This document shows positions 51,314 through 60,257 of a DNA stretch of 64,000 nucleotides, piece after piece. The stretch is from Anaerovorax odorimutans. GTDB lineage: Bacteria; Bacillota; Clostridia; Peptostreptococcales; Anaerovoracaceae. The position numbers were made by a program, and so were the translations under genes. The stretch covers positions 124,001 through 188,000 of the forward strand of contig NZ_JANFXK010000005.1 in NCBI RefSeq assembly GCF_024459955.1, read 5' to 3'. The stretch's first letter is position 1. Each line of letters starts with the position of its first letter. Below the pieces are notes generated by a model. It was not told where the DNA came from. It did not search any database and saw only the letters and a list, made by a program, of their open reading frames with translations.

Positions 51314-51327
51314 CTTTCTTCTCCCTC

Positions 51328-52509
51328 CTATCGTCCTCTCCGTTTGTATTTACAAGGGGCTTCGCCGCACGCTCGCAGCAGGAACCGCTCCACTCCTGCC
51401 GTCTTCTCTGCCAGATATCCGTATTGGTTGGAATATAGCATCGCCTCCGCGTCCAGGCGGTACTCAGTCCAGCGTTCCATATTCTCCCTGATCCTTGCCA
51501 GCAGAGACTGCCATATGGCAGCTTCCGCCTGGGGACTGTACCCTTTAATCACCGAAATGGCATCCTCCGTCGTAACGCACGCTTTCAGCCTGCGGACTGT
51601 CTCCGGAGATGCTCCGGCAAGAACGGCGTGCTCCGCCAGTGTCTCCATGCGCCCATCGCCGTACTTGGAATGGGTATTCATCATTCCCGCGGCCACCTTC
51701 ACCAGCTTCCCGATATGCCCCACCAGCAGCACGCCTTTAAATCCCCTCTCCGCTGCGCAGGAAAGGGCTTCTCCAATAAAATTGCTGCACTTCACATAAT
51801 GGAGTTTTTCCGCAAGCCCTCTTTCTTTTAAAAACGTTTCCCCGTAATTGCCCGGCGTCAGCACCAGATATTCCGCTCCCGCCGCCTTTTTCATATTGAT
51901 CTCGAGCTTGACGGTATCGATCAGGGCCTGCTCGCTCATGGGCTCCACGATTCCGCTGGTTCCCAATATGGAAAGACCTCCGATAATACCCAGCTTCGGA
52001 TTGAAGGTCTTCTCAGCCAGTGCCTCTCCCTCCGGTATGGAGATCTCTGCTGTCAAACCTCCTTCATATCCAAAATGCTCCGCTGCCTTGTGAAGCTCTT
52101 CTTCGATCATTCTTCTGGGCACCGGGTTGATGGCGGCTTCTCCTACCTTGCAGGCCAGCCCGGGTTTTGTTACCCTGCCTATGCCCGTGCCACCCTCCAC
52201 AACTACGGTTCCCGGCCGGTCAGCCAGCTTTCTCACCAAAGCGCAGACCAGTGCTCCGTCCGTGACGTCCGGATCGTCTCCGCTGTCCTTTCGCACAGAG
52301 CAGAAAATGCCGCTGCCTTCCCTGCGCAGTTCTTCCACCGGAATCCGCGCCTCAATTCCTCCGGGTGTCAGAATAGGGACCTCATGGGGCGAACACTGTC
52401 CCCGGGAAAGCAGGAACCGAGCCGCCGCACAGGCCGCAGCCGCCGCGCAGGTCCCTGTCGTGTAACCCCTTCTCAGCCGTCTGCCTTCTTTTTCCGCATA
52501 GCCTTCCAT
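51328..52509 (-). CDS. cbiD: Cobalt-precorrin-5B C1-methyltransferase
   Basis: A 393-residue enzyme specific to the anaerobic pathway; it methylates C1. The start RRGYTTGTCAAAAACAAARF, the SVRKDSGDDPDVTDGA segment and the LVGHIGKLVKVAAGMMNTHS segment are diagnostic. Its presence, with cbiG and cbiK, shows the cobalt-early route. It begins 1 base after the stop of cbiK. Confidence 0.97.
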   Translation of the reverse strand: MEGYAEKEGRRLRRGYTTGTCAAAAACAAARFLLSRGQCSPHEVPILTPGGIEARIPVEELRREGSGIFCSVRKDSGDDPDVTDGALVCALVRKLADRPGTVVVEGGTGIGRVTKPGLACKVGEAAINPVPRRMIEEELHKAAEHFGYEGGLTAEISIPEGEALAEKTFNPKLGIIGGLSILGTSGIVEPMSEQALIDTVKLEINMKKAAGAEYLVLTPGNYGETFLKERGLAEKLHYVKCSNFIGEALSCAAERGFKGVLLVGHIGKLVKVAAGMMNTHSKYGDGRMETLAEHAVLAGASPETVRRLKACVTTEDAISVIKGYSPQAEAAIWQSLLARIRENMERWTEYRLDAEAMLYSNQYGYLAEKTAGVERFLLRACGEAPCKYKRRGR

Positions 52510-52510
52510 G

Positions 52511-53296
52511 TTATTTTCCCATCGCTCTTTTTACATGTTCCATGTAAATATCCCGGATTTCCGGCAATTCTCCCAAACCTTTGAGGATACATTTCACCTG
52601 ATAGCCCTCTCTTTCAAGAATGGATTTCCAGGAATCCTCATCTTCGCCCGCCATATCGTTTACCGCATGATCGCCCGCGACTACCATGAAAGGCTGCAGA
52701 AGCACTTTCTTCATCCCGCGCTTCTTTATCAGCGGCAAAATATCAGAAAGCTCCGGATAGCCTTCTACGGTTCCCATGAAAACATTGTCGCAGCCCATGG
52801 CCCTGAATCGATAGGCGACCGCCGCATAAGCCGCGTCCGCTGCGTGTTCGGTGCCGTGCCCCATCAGAATCAGGGCTTCATCCTTTTCCAACTGCGGGAA
52901 ATGGTTCATAACGGCCCGGCACACCTTTTCATAATCGTCGCTTTCCGAAAGCAGCGGTTTACCGATGGATACGTGGGCAAAACTGTTCTCAAAAGCCATT
53001 GCCTGAGCCTTCATTTTATCGTATTCCTCCCCGTTGATAACATGGGTCGGCTGTACGATTACCCGCTCATAACCATCGGCAGCCAGCTTTTCCATAGCCT
53101 GTGAAACATTGTCCACATGTATGCCGTCCCGCTGCTTTAGCACCTTCATAATCATACCGCTGGTAAACGCTCTGCGAACCTCATGGAGAGGGAATTCTTT
53201 CCGTATTTGGCGTTCGATGGCTTCTATGGTCTTTTCTCTTGTCGCTTTGTGGCTGGTGCCGAAACTGACCACCAGGACAGCCTCTTTCTTCATCAT
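52511..53296 (-). CDS. cbiK: Sirohydrochlorin cobaltochelatase
   Basis: A 261-residue class II chelatase that inserts cobalt into sirohydrochlorin. The N-terminal LVVSFGTSHKATREKTIEAIE, the His in LMGHGTEHAADAAY and the His in QPFMVVAGDHAVNDMAGE match CbiK. No signal peptide is seen, so it is cytoplasmic, unlike some periplasmic CbiK forms. It lies between the cobalt transporter ATPase gene (4-base overlap) and cbiD. Confidence 0.96.
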   Translation of the reverse strand: MMKKEAVLVVSFGTSHKATREKTIEAIERQIRKEFPLHEVRRAFTSGMIMKVLKQRDGIHVDNVSQAMEKLAADGYERVIVQPTHVINGEEYDKMKAQAMAFENSFAHVSIGKPLLSESDDYEKVCRAVMNHFPQLEKDEALILMGHGTEHAADAAYAAVAYRFRAMGCDNVFMGTVEGYPELSDILPLIKKRGMKKVLLQPFMVVAGDHAVNDMAGEDEDSWKSILEREGYQVKCILKGLGELPEIRDIYMEHVKRAMGK

Positions 53297-54153
53297 AATT
53301 GCTTGATTCCTTTCTCTCTGATGTACCCCATCAATTCTTCCACTCTGCGGGGCGGTCTCAATTTGTGATCTAAAATTCCTTCTTCGCAGAGGGTATCGAA
53401 AATTCGCAATACCGCCGGCTTTTCCAGATTCGTCTGACGCAGGAGTTCTTCGCTGCGAAAGATGTCTTCCGGGTGCCCCTGGCCTATGACTTTTCCATCG
53501 TCAAAGAGAACGACCCTGTCCGCCCAGATCAGCGCCCGCTCCGCATCATGGGTGGAGAGCAGCACGGTGATTCCCTTGCCGCTCAGCTGATCGACAATGC
53601 CATCGATCATTCTGGCGTGCTTGGGGTCCAGCGTCGCTGCCGGCTCATCCAGAATCATCAGCTCCGGCTCCATGACCAGTATATCGGCAATGGACACCCT
53701 TTTTTTCTCGCCGCCGCTTAAAAAATGCGTCGGCTTATGGGCAAAAGGGGTGATGCCAAGCTCCTCGATGACCCTGTCCACCTTTTCTTCCGCTTCCTTT
53801 TCCGATACGCCCAGATTCAATATGCCAAAGGAGATCTCCTGCCTTACGCTGGCGGAAAAGAGCTGGTCTTCCGGATTCTGAAAGACAATTCCTACTTTTT
53901 TCCGTACCTGCAAAAGTCCCTTTCTGGAATAATCGATCGGTGTTTCATCGATGAGAATCCTGCCCTTCTGCGGCTTTAAGATTCCGTTGAGGTGCAGAAA
54001 AAATGTGGATTTTCCCGATCCGTTGGCTCCCATGACGGCAACCTTTTCTCCCTTTTGGACTGTCAGGTCCAGACCTTTTAATGCCTGCGTTCCATCCTCA
54101 TACGTGTAGTGCAGATCTTCTGCTCTTACGATCGTCCGCTTGCGTTCCATCAA
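53293..54153 (-). CDS. cbiO: Energy-coupling factor cobalt transporter ATPase
   Basis: A 286-residue ABC ATPase. Walker A GANGSGKST, Q-loop VGIVFQNPEDQLFS, signature LSGGEKKRVSIA, Walker B LMILDEPAATLDP and the switch His in LLSTHDAERAL are all intact. It powers CbiMNQ-mediated Co(II) uptake. It overlaps cbiQ and cbiK by 4 bases each. Confidence 0.97.
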   Translation of the reverse strand: MMERKRTIVRAEDLHYTYEDGTQALKGLDLTVQKGEKVAVMGANGSGKSTFFLHLNGILKPQKGRILIDETPIDYSRKGLLQVRKKVGIVFQNPEDQLFSASVRQEISFGILNLGVSEKEAEEKVDRVIEELGITPFAHKPTHFLSGGEKKRVSIADILVMEPELMILDEPAATLDPKHARMIDGIVDQLSGKGITVLLSTHDAERALIWADRVVLFDDGKVIGQGHPEDIFRSEELLRQTNLEKPAVLRIFDTLCEEGILDHKLRPPRRVEELMGYIREKGIKQL

Positions 54154-54932
54154 AGACCTCCCTTCATATGGCAGAAAACCGCCAATGCCAAAAGGCCTGT
54201 CAAGTATGCCGCCACCAGCAGCACTTCTTTCTTCGCCGCCGGCCTGTGCTCCGTAAGCACCCGGATTCTTCCTTCATAGCACCTGGCCTCCATTGAATCA
54301 AAGAGCGCCGACGATTTGCCCATGGCCTGTATGAAAAGGGCCGCCAGCATGCCGCCCATGCTGCGAATCGAGGTTCTCAGGTTCCGGTTGCCCAGTCTGC
54401 AGTTCTGGGCCGTGGTAATAGCCAGAGCCGAATCCAGCAAAACGAAGATAAACCGGTAAATCAGGGTCATCAGCTCTATGACCAGCCAGGGCAGGTGAAG
54501 CCGTTTGAGTCCGTCCATCAGATCCGGCATAGTCGTGGTGAGGATCAGGAAATAGAGACAGGACACCGATGCCAGGGAAACCAGAATCAGCCTCGCCCCA
54601 TAGGCCAGCGATTCGGTCAGCATTACAATATATTTTGAACCGATTGCCACATGAAGAAGGCCCATCGGTTCACCGGCCACATCAAAAAAAACCGCAATGG
54701 TGCCCAGCATTAAAAACCCCAGAGGCCAGAGCATCATCTTTCCATAACGAGAAAGAGATGCCTGGCTGTAGGTTACAGTCAGACATCCCATCAGGGCCAG
54801 GATGACGGATGAGACCAGAAATGAGCGGACTGCCACACAGATCAGCAGCGTGCCTATGGCAAAGCAGCTTTTCAGATGTGTGCTTTTATATCGCCAGGGA
54901 GACGAATAAGCCAGCTTATCAATCATCATCAT
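54150..54932 (-). CDS. cbiQ: Cobalt transporter transmembrane protein CbiQ
   Basis: A 260-residue ECF T-component with about five membrane helices. The coupling region contains GNRNLRTSIRSMGGMLAALF and the EARCYEGRIRVL segment, matching the conserved A-x-x-x-R-G-type coupling motifs that contact the ATPase. It is encoded 4 bases after cbiN. Confidence 0.93.
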   Translation of the reverse strand: MMMIDKLAYSSPWRYKSTHLKSCFAIGTLLICVAVRSFLVSSVILALMGCLTVTYSQASLSRYGKMMLWPLGFLMLGTIAVFFDVAGEPMGLLHVAIGSKYIVMLTESLAYGARLILVSLASVSCLYFLILTTTMPDLMDGLKRLHLPWLVIELMTLIYRFIFVLLDSALAITTAQNCRLGNRNLRTSIRSMGGMLAALFIQAMGKSSALFDSMEARCYEGRIRVLTEHRPAAKKEVLLVAAYLTGLLALAVFCHMKGGL

Positions 54933-54936
54933 AGTC

Positions 54937-55236
54937 TCATTCCTGTTCTTTCTTTGAATATTTCTTTCTGCAGATCAGATATCCCATGCCAAAGCCGAAG
55001 ACACCTCCTCCCAGCGCCGCCTGCAGACAGAACAGCAGAGATTCAGTCTCTCCTCCCGGCGGTTCTATGAGCGGATCCGCCCATGCCTCATAATCGGGAT
55101 CGATTGCCGCGATAGCCTCCTCCGCAGCGCCGTCAGCGCCTCCGAATTCGGAATCGTGGATAAACAGGAGCGGCACCACTGCGATAAGCGCGGCCAAAAC
55201 CAGACAGATGATAACGATCTTCATATTCTTAGTCAT
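54937..55236 (-). CDS. cbiN: Cobalt transport protein CbiN
   Basis: A 99-residue protein with two membrane helices (about 7-25 and 68-86) flanking an external loop with FGGADGAAEEAI and DPDYEAWADPLIEPPGGE, the CbiN signature. It interacts with CbiM to load cobalt. It starts 3 bases after cbiM. Confidence 0.94.
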   Translation of the reverse strand: MTKNMKIVIICLVLAALIAVVPLLFIHDSEFGGADGAAEEAIAAIDPDYEAWADPLIEPPGGETESLLFCLQAALGGGVFGFGMGYLICRKKYSKKEQE

Positions 55237-55239
55237 ATT

Positions 55240-55989
55240 CTACACCCCCAGATATCCCAGCTCTGTCAATTCCGGTTTTGCGTAGCTTTCCAGAGCTTTC
55301 ATCACAACTACGGCAACCAGACCCTCGATAACGGCCAGCGGAATCTGAGTCACGGCAAAGATACCCATGAATTCAGCCAGCGATGCCGTAAAGCCGCCCA
55401 CCGGCGAAGGGTGAGCCATTGCCAGCTGAACGGCGGTGATACAGTATGTAAACAGATCGCCCAGGCAGGCTGCCAGAAATATGCCCAGAGATTTGGGAGC
55501 ATGGAGCTTTTTGCATACCAGAAATACTCCGTAAGCCAGAAACGGCCCTGCGATAGCCATGGAAAACGTATTGGCTCCCAAAGTAGTAAGTCCTCCGTGG
55601 GCCAGGAGCAGCGCCTGAAACAACAGCACAATCACCCCGATCACGCACATGGACGCCGGTCCGAACAGCACTGCGCCAAGGCCGGTTCCGGTCGGGTGAG
55701 AACTGCTGCCCGTAACGGACGGGATTTTCAACGCCGAAAGCACGAATACATAGGCTCCCATCATTACCAGGAGAATGAGTGTCTTTCTGTGCTGTGTCAC
55801 CGTCCTCTTGATGGAAAACAGCCCTGCGATGAAAAACGGAACGCAGACTGCTCCCCAGAGAACGCAATAGCCCAGCGGCAGATACCCCTCCATGATGTGC
55901 ATGGCATTGGAAACCGCCATGGGGCCGAAGAACAATGCGACCACTACTCCTGCGATAAACAAATACCGCTCTGTTTTGCTTCTTGTCAT
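55240..55989 (-). CDS. cbiM: Cobalt substrate-binding membrane protein CbiM
   Basis: A 249-residue S-component. A signal peptide of about 30 residues precedes MHIMEGYLPLGYCVLW; the exposed N-terminal Met-His and a following His build the Co(II) site after processing. Later segments (GSSSHPTGTGLGAVLFGP and LGANTFSMAIAGPF) are typical. First gene after the cobalamin riboswitch, so cobalt uptake is placed directly under B12 control. Confidence 0.96.
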   Translation of the reverse strand: MTRSKTERYLFIAGVVVALFFGPMAVSNAMHIMEGYLPLGYCVLWGAVCVPFFIAGLFSIKRTVTQHRKTLILLVMMGAYVFVLSALKIPSVTGSSSHPTGTGLGAVLFGPASMCVIGVIVLLFQALLLAHGGLTTLGANTFSMAIAGPFLAYGVFLVCKKLHAPKSLGIFLAACLGDLFTYCITAVQLAMAHPSPVGGFTASLAEFMGIFAVTQIPLAVIEGLVAVVVMKALESYAKPELTELGYLGV

Positions 55990-56015
55990 AAATTTCCCTC
56001 CTCAAAATAAAACAA

Positions 56016-56037
56016 CTATTCTGACTTTTCAGAATAG
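56016..56037 (-). terminator. Riboswitch-controlled terminator before cbiM
   Basis: A perfect 9-bp stem CTATTCTGA (56016-56024) with complement (56029-56037) is followed on the minus strand by a T-rich tract, 27 bases before the cbiM start. A second small hairpin (GCAGAAA at 56047-56053 with complement at 56059-56065) lies just upstream. This is the likely expression platform. Confidence 0.8.
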
Positions 56038-56099
56038 CGTAACGAAGCAGAAACCGCGTTTCTGCTCTTACACTTTCCCATCGTCCGTAAGAAAATGCA

Positions 56100-56275
56100 T
56101 CCAACTGTCCACAGGCAGGTCTTCTGGCTCAGGCTTCGTCATCATATCTCATCTTCCCATTTTTCACAGTGATGCAAACAGATACGACTCTTCCAATACA
56201 GCGGCGTGACCGCGAGGGAATTTCACCCTTCTTCCCTATTCTTTCGGCGGGGAAACACCGAACACCCGGGACATA
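56100..56275 (-). ncRNA. Cobalamin riboswitch
   Basis: On the minus strand the element shows the conserved series of the AdoCbl class: a GGTG-AA-TCCC core (GGGTGAAATTCCCTCGCGG), GCCGCTGT, then GAAGCCTGAGCC and the B12 box CAGAAGACCTGCC near 56112-56130. With bound cobalamin it should favour the terminator at 56016-56037 and shut off cbiM and downstream genes. It has its own promoter just upstream. Its boundaries are approximate. Confidence 0.93.
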
Positions 56276-56289
56276 TTTAATTCAGACCA

Positions 56290-56319
56290 ATTATATCACA
56301 GACTCTCCTGTTTGTACAA
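56290..56319 (-). promoter_or_regulatory. Promoter of the riboswitch-cbiM transcript
   Basis: On the minus strand, TTGTAC (56314-56319), an 18-base spacer and a consensus TATAAT -10 (56290-56295) with an upstream TG. It lies just after the cbiA stop, so the downstream half of the cluster starts its own transcript here. Confidence 0.75.
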
Positions 56320-56352
56320 GGCAAGATGCTGTGACAGCTTGATTATCTATTT

Positions 56353-57735
56353 CTATTTTAACTCTTTGTACGCCCGGCAGGCGGCGAGAAAACGCTCTGC
56401 CGCCGCAGGGTTGGAATAATAGTAGATATGGGGATATCCGGCAAAGAGATTGTCTCCGGCGACAATGCAGTCCCATGCTTTTTTACGCAGCGGTTTCCGG
56501 GCGTGAAAGGCATCGCCCGCACAGGTGCTGTCCCAGTAATGGAACTCATGGCCTTTGATGGACTCTCCTTTTTTGCAGAGCATAGTATCCTGCCCGGCAG
56601 TCAGTGTGATATACCCAAAACGGCTCAGCTTTCCCAGAGGATAGCTTTCTCCAGCTATCAGTCCCACCAGGGGAAAGGCGGATCCGTCCTGAGCTTTTAC
56701 GGTCTCATGGAGGTACATAAAACCGCCGCACTCCGCCTGGCAGGGCAGTCCTGCGGTAATCGCCTTTTTTATATGCTCCCGCATGGAAACGTTTTCCGAC
56801 AGCTGGCGCAGGTAAAGCTCCGGGTATCCGCCACCGATCATCAAACCGTCCAGCCCCTCCGGCATATGATCGTCCTCCAGAGGGCTGAAAGGCACCAGCT
56901 CCGCGCCCAGCTCTGAAAGCAGATCCAGGTTGTCCTGATAATAGAAGCAAAAAGCTTTGTCCCTGGCAAGGCCGATACGCACCTTCGGCCCCCTTCTCTG
57001 CGGCAGAACAGGTTCCTGACAGCACAGGGGCGCAGCAGAACAAGCCAGAGCCATCAGTCCTGCAAGGTCCACAGATTTCTCCAGCTGCTCTGCCAGCCGG
57101 CATATAATCTGCCGCAGGTCTTTGATCTCCGCTGCCGTTACCAGACCCAAATGTCGGCTTTCCAGGCCGCAGTCATCCATTTTGGGAAGATATCCGTACA
57201 CCTTCACTGGCAGCCGCTCTTCAACCATCTCTTTCAGCTGCGGGTAGATCATCTCCGATACCCGGTTAAGGATCACCCCTCGAATCATGCTCTCTTCCTC
57301 CAGCTCAAGAAAGCCCTTAATCTCCGCCAGAAGAGAGAGGGATTTTCCCCGCCCATCCAAGAGCAAAACAGCGGGAGTTCTGGTTTTCAAAGCCAGGTCA
57401 TAAGAACTGGCCTGCGGCGAAATCCCGGCCAGTCCGTCATAATATCCCATAACGCCTTCCATTACAGCTATGTCCGCCTCAGCCGTATGCTTTGAAAGGA
57501 GAAAACGTACGGTATTGGATTCTGCAAAAAACAGGTCCAGATTTCTCGAAGGAACCTCCAGCACCTCGCTGTGGAACATGGGGTCAATGTAGTCGGGTCC
57601 GCATTTGAAAGCGGCCGGATGTTTGCCCATGTTTTTCAATGCCTGAAGCAGTCCGCAGGTGAAGGTTGTTTTACCGCAGCCGCTTCCTGATGCTCCAATA
57701 AGGATACGGGGAACATTTCTCATTTCCTGCCTCAT
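56353..57735 (-). CDS. cbiA: Cobyrinate a,c-diamide synthase
   Basis: A 460-residue glutamine-dependent amidase acting on the a and c side chains. ATP-binding region ILIGASGSGCGKTTFTCGLL, nucleophile Cys in CQAECGGFMYLHE, and C-terminal His in HEFHYWDS. Length normal. It overlaps cbiET by 4 bases. It is the last gene before the internal promoter and riboswitch. Confidence 0.97.
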   Translation of the reverse strand: MRQEMRNVPRILIGASGSGCGKTTFTCGLLQALKNMGKHPAAFKCGPDYIDPMFHSEVLEVPSRNLDLFFAESNTVRFLLSKHTAEADIAVMEGVMGYYDGLAGISPQASSYDLALKTRTPAVLLLDGRGKSLSLLAEIKGFLELEEESMIRGVILNRVSEMIYPQLKEMVEERLPVKVYGYLPKMDDCGLESRHLGLVTAAEIKDLRQIICRLAEQLEKSVDLAGLMALACSAAPLCCQEPVLPQRRGPKVRIGLARDKAFCFYYQDNLDLLSELGAELVPFSPLEDDHMPEGLDGLMIGGGYPELYLRQLSENVSMREHIKKAITAGLPCQAECGGFMYLHETVKAQDGSAFPLVGLIAGESYPLGKLSRFGYITLTAGQDTMLCKKGESIKGHEFHYWDSTCAGDAFHARKPLRKKAWDCIVAGDNLFAGYPHIYYYSNPAAAERFLAACRAYKELK

Positions 57736-58961
57736 TCTTCCCTTTCCTTCCTCTGCCCAGTGATAATGAACACTGGGTTCTGTCCCATCATCATATGATA
57801 GTCAGCGACTTTTTTCGCTCTGCTGACAGCTACCTGCACAACCTCAGCCTCCATATCAAAGTGGACAAAGCTCTCCATCGCCTCATGCAGCGATTCCAGG
57901 GAAATGGCATTGACCGCGATGCGGATTTTGGGGTTTTTCTTTATCAGCTCCCCGATGATTTCACGCATATTGCCCCGGCTGCCTCCGATGAACGCTTTAT
58001 CGGGAACCGGCAGCGAGTCCATGGCTTCCGGTGCCGTACCATGGACAATGTGAAGATTATTGACATTAAAGGCTTCTTTGTTCTTTTGAATCAAATCTGC
58101 GGCCTCCGGTTTGCTTTCAATGGCATATACCGATCCCCCACACGCCTGAATCGCCATCTCTACTGAGACGGAGCCGGTTCCCGCACCCACATCATAAAGG
58201 ATGTCATCCCTTCCGATACGCAGCTTGGACAGCGTAACGCTTCTCACCTCTTCCTTTGTCATGGGCACGTTGCCACGGATAAAAAGATCATCGGCCATTC
58301 CATGGGTGACCGGCTGGCCGGATCTCCTGCCGGCATGTTTGTTAAACACCAAAAGGACACTGAGAGGATCGAAGGTCTTTTGACTCAGCTCACTGGCAGT
58401 CCCTGTCGTTATTTTTTCGTCTTCATAGGAAAGCCTCTCCCCTACCGCGACAGGCAGCTGCCCCAAACCGGCCTCTGCCAGTTGTGCGCAGATGTGGCCC
58501 GGGGAGTGTGTGCGGTCTGTCAGGAGAAACGTTTTTTCGTGGGTGCGGATCTCGCTCACGAAATTGCTTTTCCTTCCATGAAGGCTGACGGACCTCACAT
58601 CTTCCCACGGAATCCCAAGACGTCCGCAGAAATATTGGAGAGAGCTGATCCCAGGGATCAGCTCCGCTCTGTACTCAGTCTCTTCTTCAATTCGTTTTAT
58701 CAGCTTTTTGGCGCCGCTGAAAAAGCCCACGTCGCCGGACATCAAAACGGATACAGGGTCCAGATCCTCATGTTCCCTGATCCATTTGAGGATTTCCGGC
58801 GGGGAAACGGCAAAGCAGGTTTCGGCCTGCTGATTTTCAAAAGCCTCGACCATACGCCTACCGCCGATCAGGGCCCGGCTCTCTTGAATTCTGCGCAGGC
58901 CGCCTACGGTCAGGGTGTCAGGATTTCCCATACCAATACCGATTATAAAAACAGTTTTCAT
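57732..58961 (-). CDS. cbiET: Fused cobalt-precorrin-7 C5-methyltransferase / C15-methyltransferase (decarboxylating)
   Basis: A 409-residue bifunctional enzyme. Residues 1 to about 205 are CbiE (IIGIGMGNPDTLTVGGLRRI, VLMSGDVGFFSGAKKL, PGISSLQYFCGRLG); from about 225 the CbiT domain shows the SAM motif DVGAGTGSVSVEMA and FIGGSRGNMREII. It methylates C5 and C15 and removes the acetate side chain at C12. The fusion corresponds to CobL and is frequent in Clostridia. Six bases separate it from hemL. Confidence 0.96.
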   Translation of the reverse strand: MKTVFIIGIGMGNPDTLTVGGLRRIQESRALIGGRRMVEAFENQQAETCFAVSPPEILKWIREHEDLDPVSVLMSGDVGFFSGAKKLIKRIEEETEYRAELIPGISSLQYFCGRLGIPWEDVRSVSLHGRKSNFVSEIRTHEKTFLLTDRTHSPGHICAQLAEAGLGQLPVAVGERLSYEDEKITTGTASELSQKTFDPLSVLLVFNKHAGRRSGQPVTHGMADDLFIRGNVPMTKEEVRSVTLSKLRIGRDDILYDVGAGTGSVSVEMAIQACGGSVYAIESKPEAADLIQKNKEAFNVNNLHIVHGTAPEAMDSLPVPDKAFIGGSRGNMREIIGELIKKNPKIRIAVNAISLESLHEAMESFVHFDMEAEVVQVAVSRAKKVADYHMMMGQNPVFIITGQRKEREE

Positions 58962-58967
58962 TGTTCT

Positions 58968-60257
58968 TTATACTCCGAAATATTCCGCCGCGCTTTCCAA
59001 CGTCCGGTCGATATCGCCTTCTGTGTGGGCACTGGAGAGGAACATGGCCTCAAACTGAGCCGGTGCGAAATAGCTGCCTTTGTCCATCATAAACTTGAAA
59101 TAATCCGCATATCTGGAGATGTCCGCTGTCTTGGCTGTGGCAAAGTCTCTTACTTTTTCTCCCGTAAAGTACAGCGTGCCAATGGAGCCTATATAGTTGA
59201 CGCTGCAGGAAACGCCGGCCTTTTCCACGATCTCCGCCAGCCCGCCGTATAGCCTCTGGCCCAGTTCATTGATTACCGTGTAGACTTGCGGATGTTCCTT
59301 CAAATAGGTTAGCTGGGCGATCCCCGCCGCCATGGCCACCGGATTTCCGCTGAGGGTACCGGCCTGGTAAACAGGTCCCAGTGGAGCGACCACTTCCATA
59401 ATCTCTTTTTTGCCGCCGTAAGCGCCCACAGGCATACCGCCGCCGATGATCTTGCCAAAGGTGGAAAGATCCGGTTTGATGCCCAAAAGCTCCTGCGCAC
59501 CGCCCAGGGACAGACGGAAGCCGGTGATGACTTCATCAAAGATCAGGACTGCTCCTTCATCCGTACAGATCTGTCTGATCTTTTCCAGAAAGCCTTTTTC
59601 CGGAGGTACGACACCCATATTGGCGGCTACCGGCTCCAGAATAACAGCTGCGATTTCCCCTTTATAGGTATCAAAAAGCTTTTCTACGCTTTCAAAATCA
59701 TTGTATTTGGCAGTCAAAGTATCCTGCGCGCAGCCCGGAGTAACTCCGGCGCTGTCCGGCGTTCCGCCTTCTGCGATCAGGCCTGAACCTGCTTTCACTA
59801 AAAGGCCGTCGCTGTGCCCGTGATAGCATCCCTCAAATTTAATGATGCGGTTTCTGCCGGTATAGCCCCTGGCAGCCCGCAAAGCACTCATGGTGGCTTC
59901 TGTACCGGAATTCACCATCCGTACCATTTCTACGGAGGGCAGAATTTCACAGACCATCTTGGCCATGTAAATTTCCCGTTCCGTAGCCGCGCCGAAGCTC
60001 AGCCCGTCCCGGATCACTTCCTGTACGGCCTTCAGCACGGTTGGATGGTTGTTTCCCAGGATCATCGGCCCCCAGGAGCCGATATAATCGATCAGTTTAT
60101 TGTCATCCGCGTCATAGAGATACTGCGCTTCCGCCCGCTTGATGAATCTTGGAGTGTCACCCACCGCCTGGAAGGCTCTTGCCGGGCTGTTGACACCGCC
60201 CGGTATATATTTCTGCGCTTCTGAGAAAAGCGCCGCTGATTTCTGTGTATTTGCCAT
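58968..60257 (-). CDS. hemL: Glutamate-1-semialdehyde 2,1-aminomutase
   Basis: A 429-residue PLP enzyme making 5-aminolevulinate. Segments: FSEAQKYIPGGVNSPARAF, VNSGTEATMSALRAARGYTGR, FDEVITGFRLSLGGAQ and the PLP Lys in TFGKIIGGGMPVGAYGG. Length normal. Start and hemB stop share one base (TAATG). Confidence 0.97.
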   Translation of the reverse strand: MANTQKSAALFSEAQKYIPGGVNSPARAFQAVGDTPRFIKRAEAQYLYDADDNKLIDYIGSWGPMILGNNHPTVLKAVQEVIRDGLSFGAATEREIYMAKMVCEILPSVEMVRMVNSGTEATMSALRAARGYTGRNRIIKFEGCYHGHSDGLLVKAGSGLIAEGGTPDSAGVTPGCAQDTLTAKYNDFESVEKLFDTYKGEIAAVILEPVAANMGVVPPEKGFLEKIRQICTDEGAVLIFDEVITGFRLSLGGAQELLGIKPDLSTFGKIIGGGMPVGAYGGKKEIMEVVAPLGPVYQAGTLSGNPVAMAAGIAQLTYLKEHPQVYTVINELGQRLYGGLAEIVEKAGVSCSVNYIGSIGTLYFTGEKVRDFATAKTADISRYADYFKFMMDKGSYFAPAQFEAMFLSSAHTEGDIDRTLESAAEYFGV

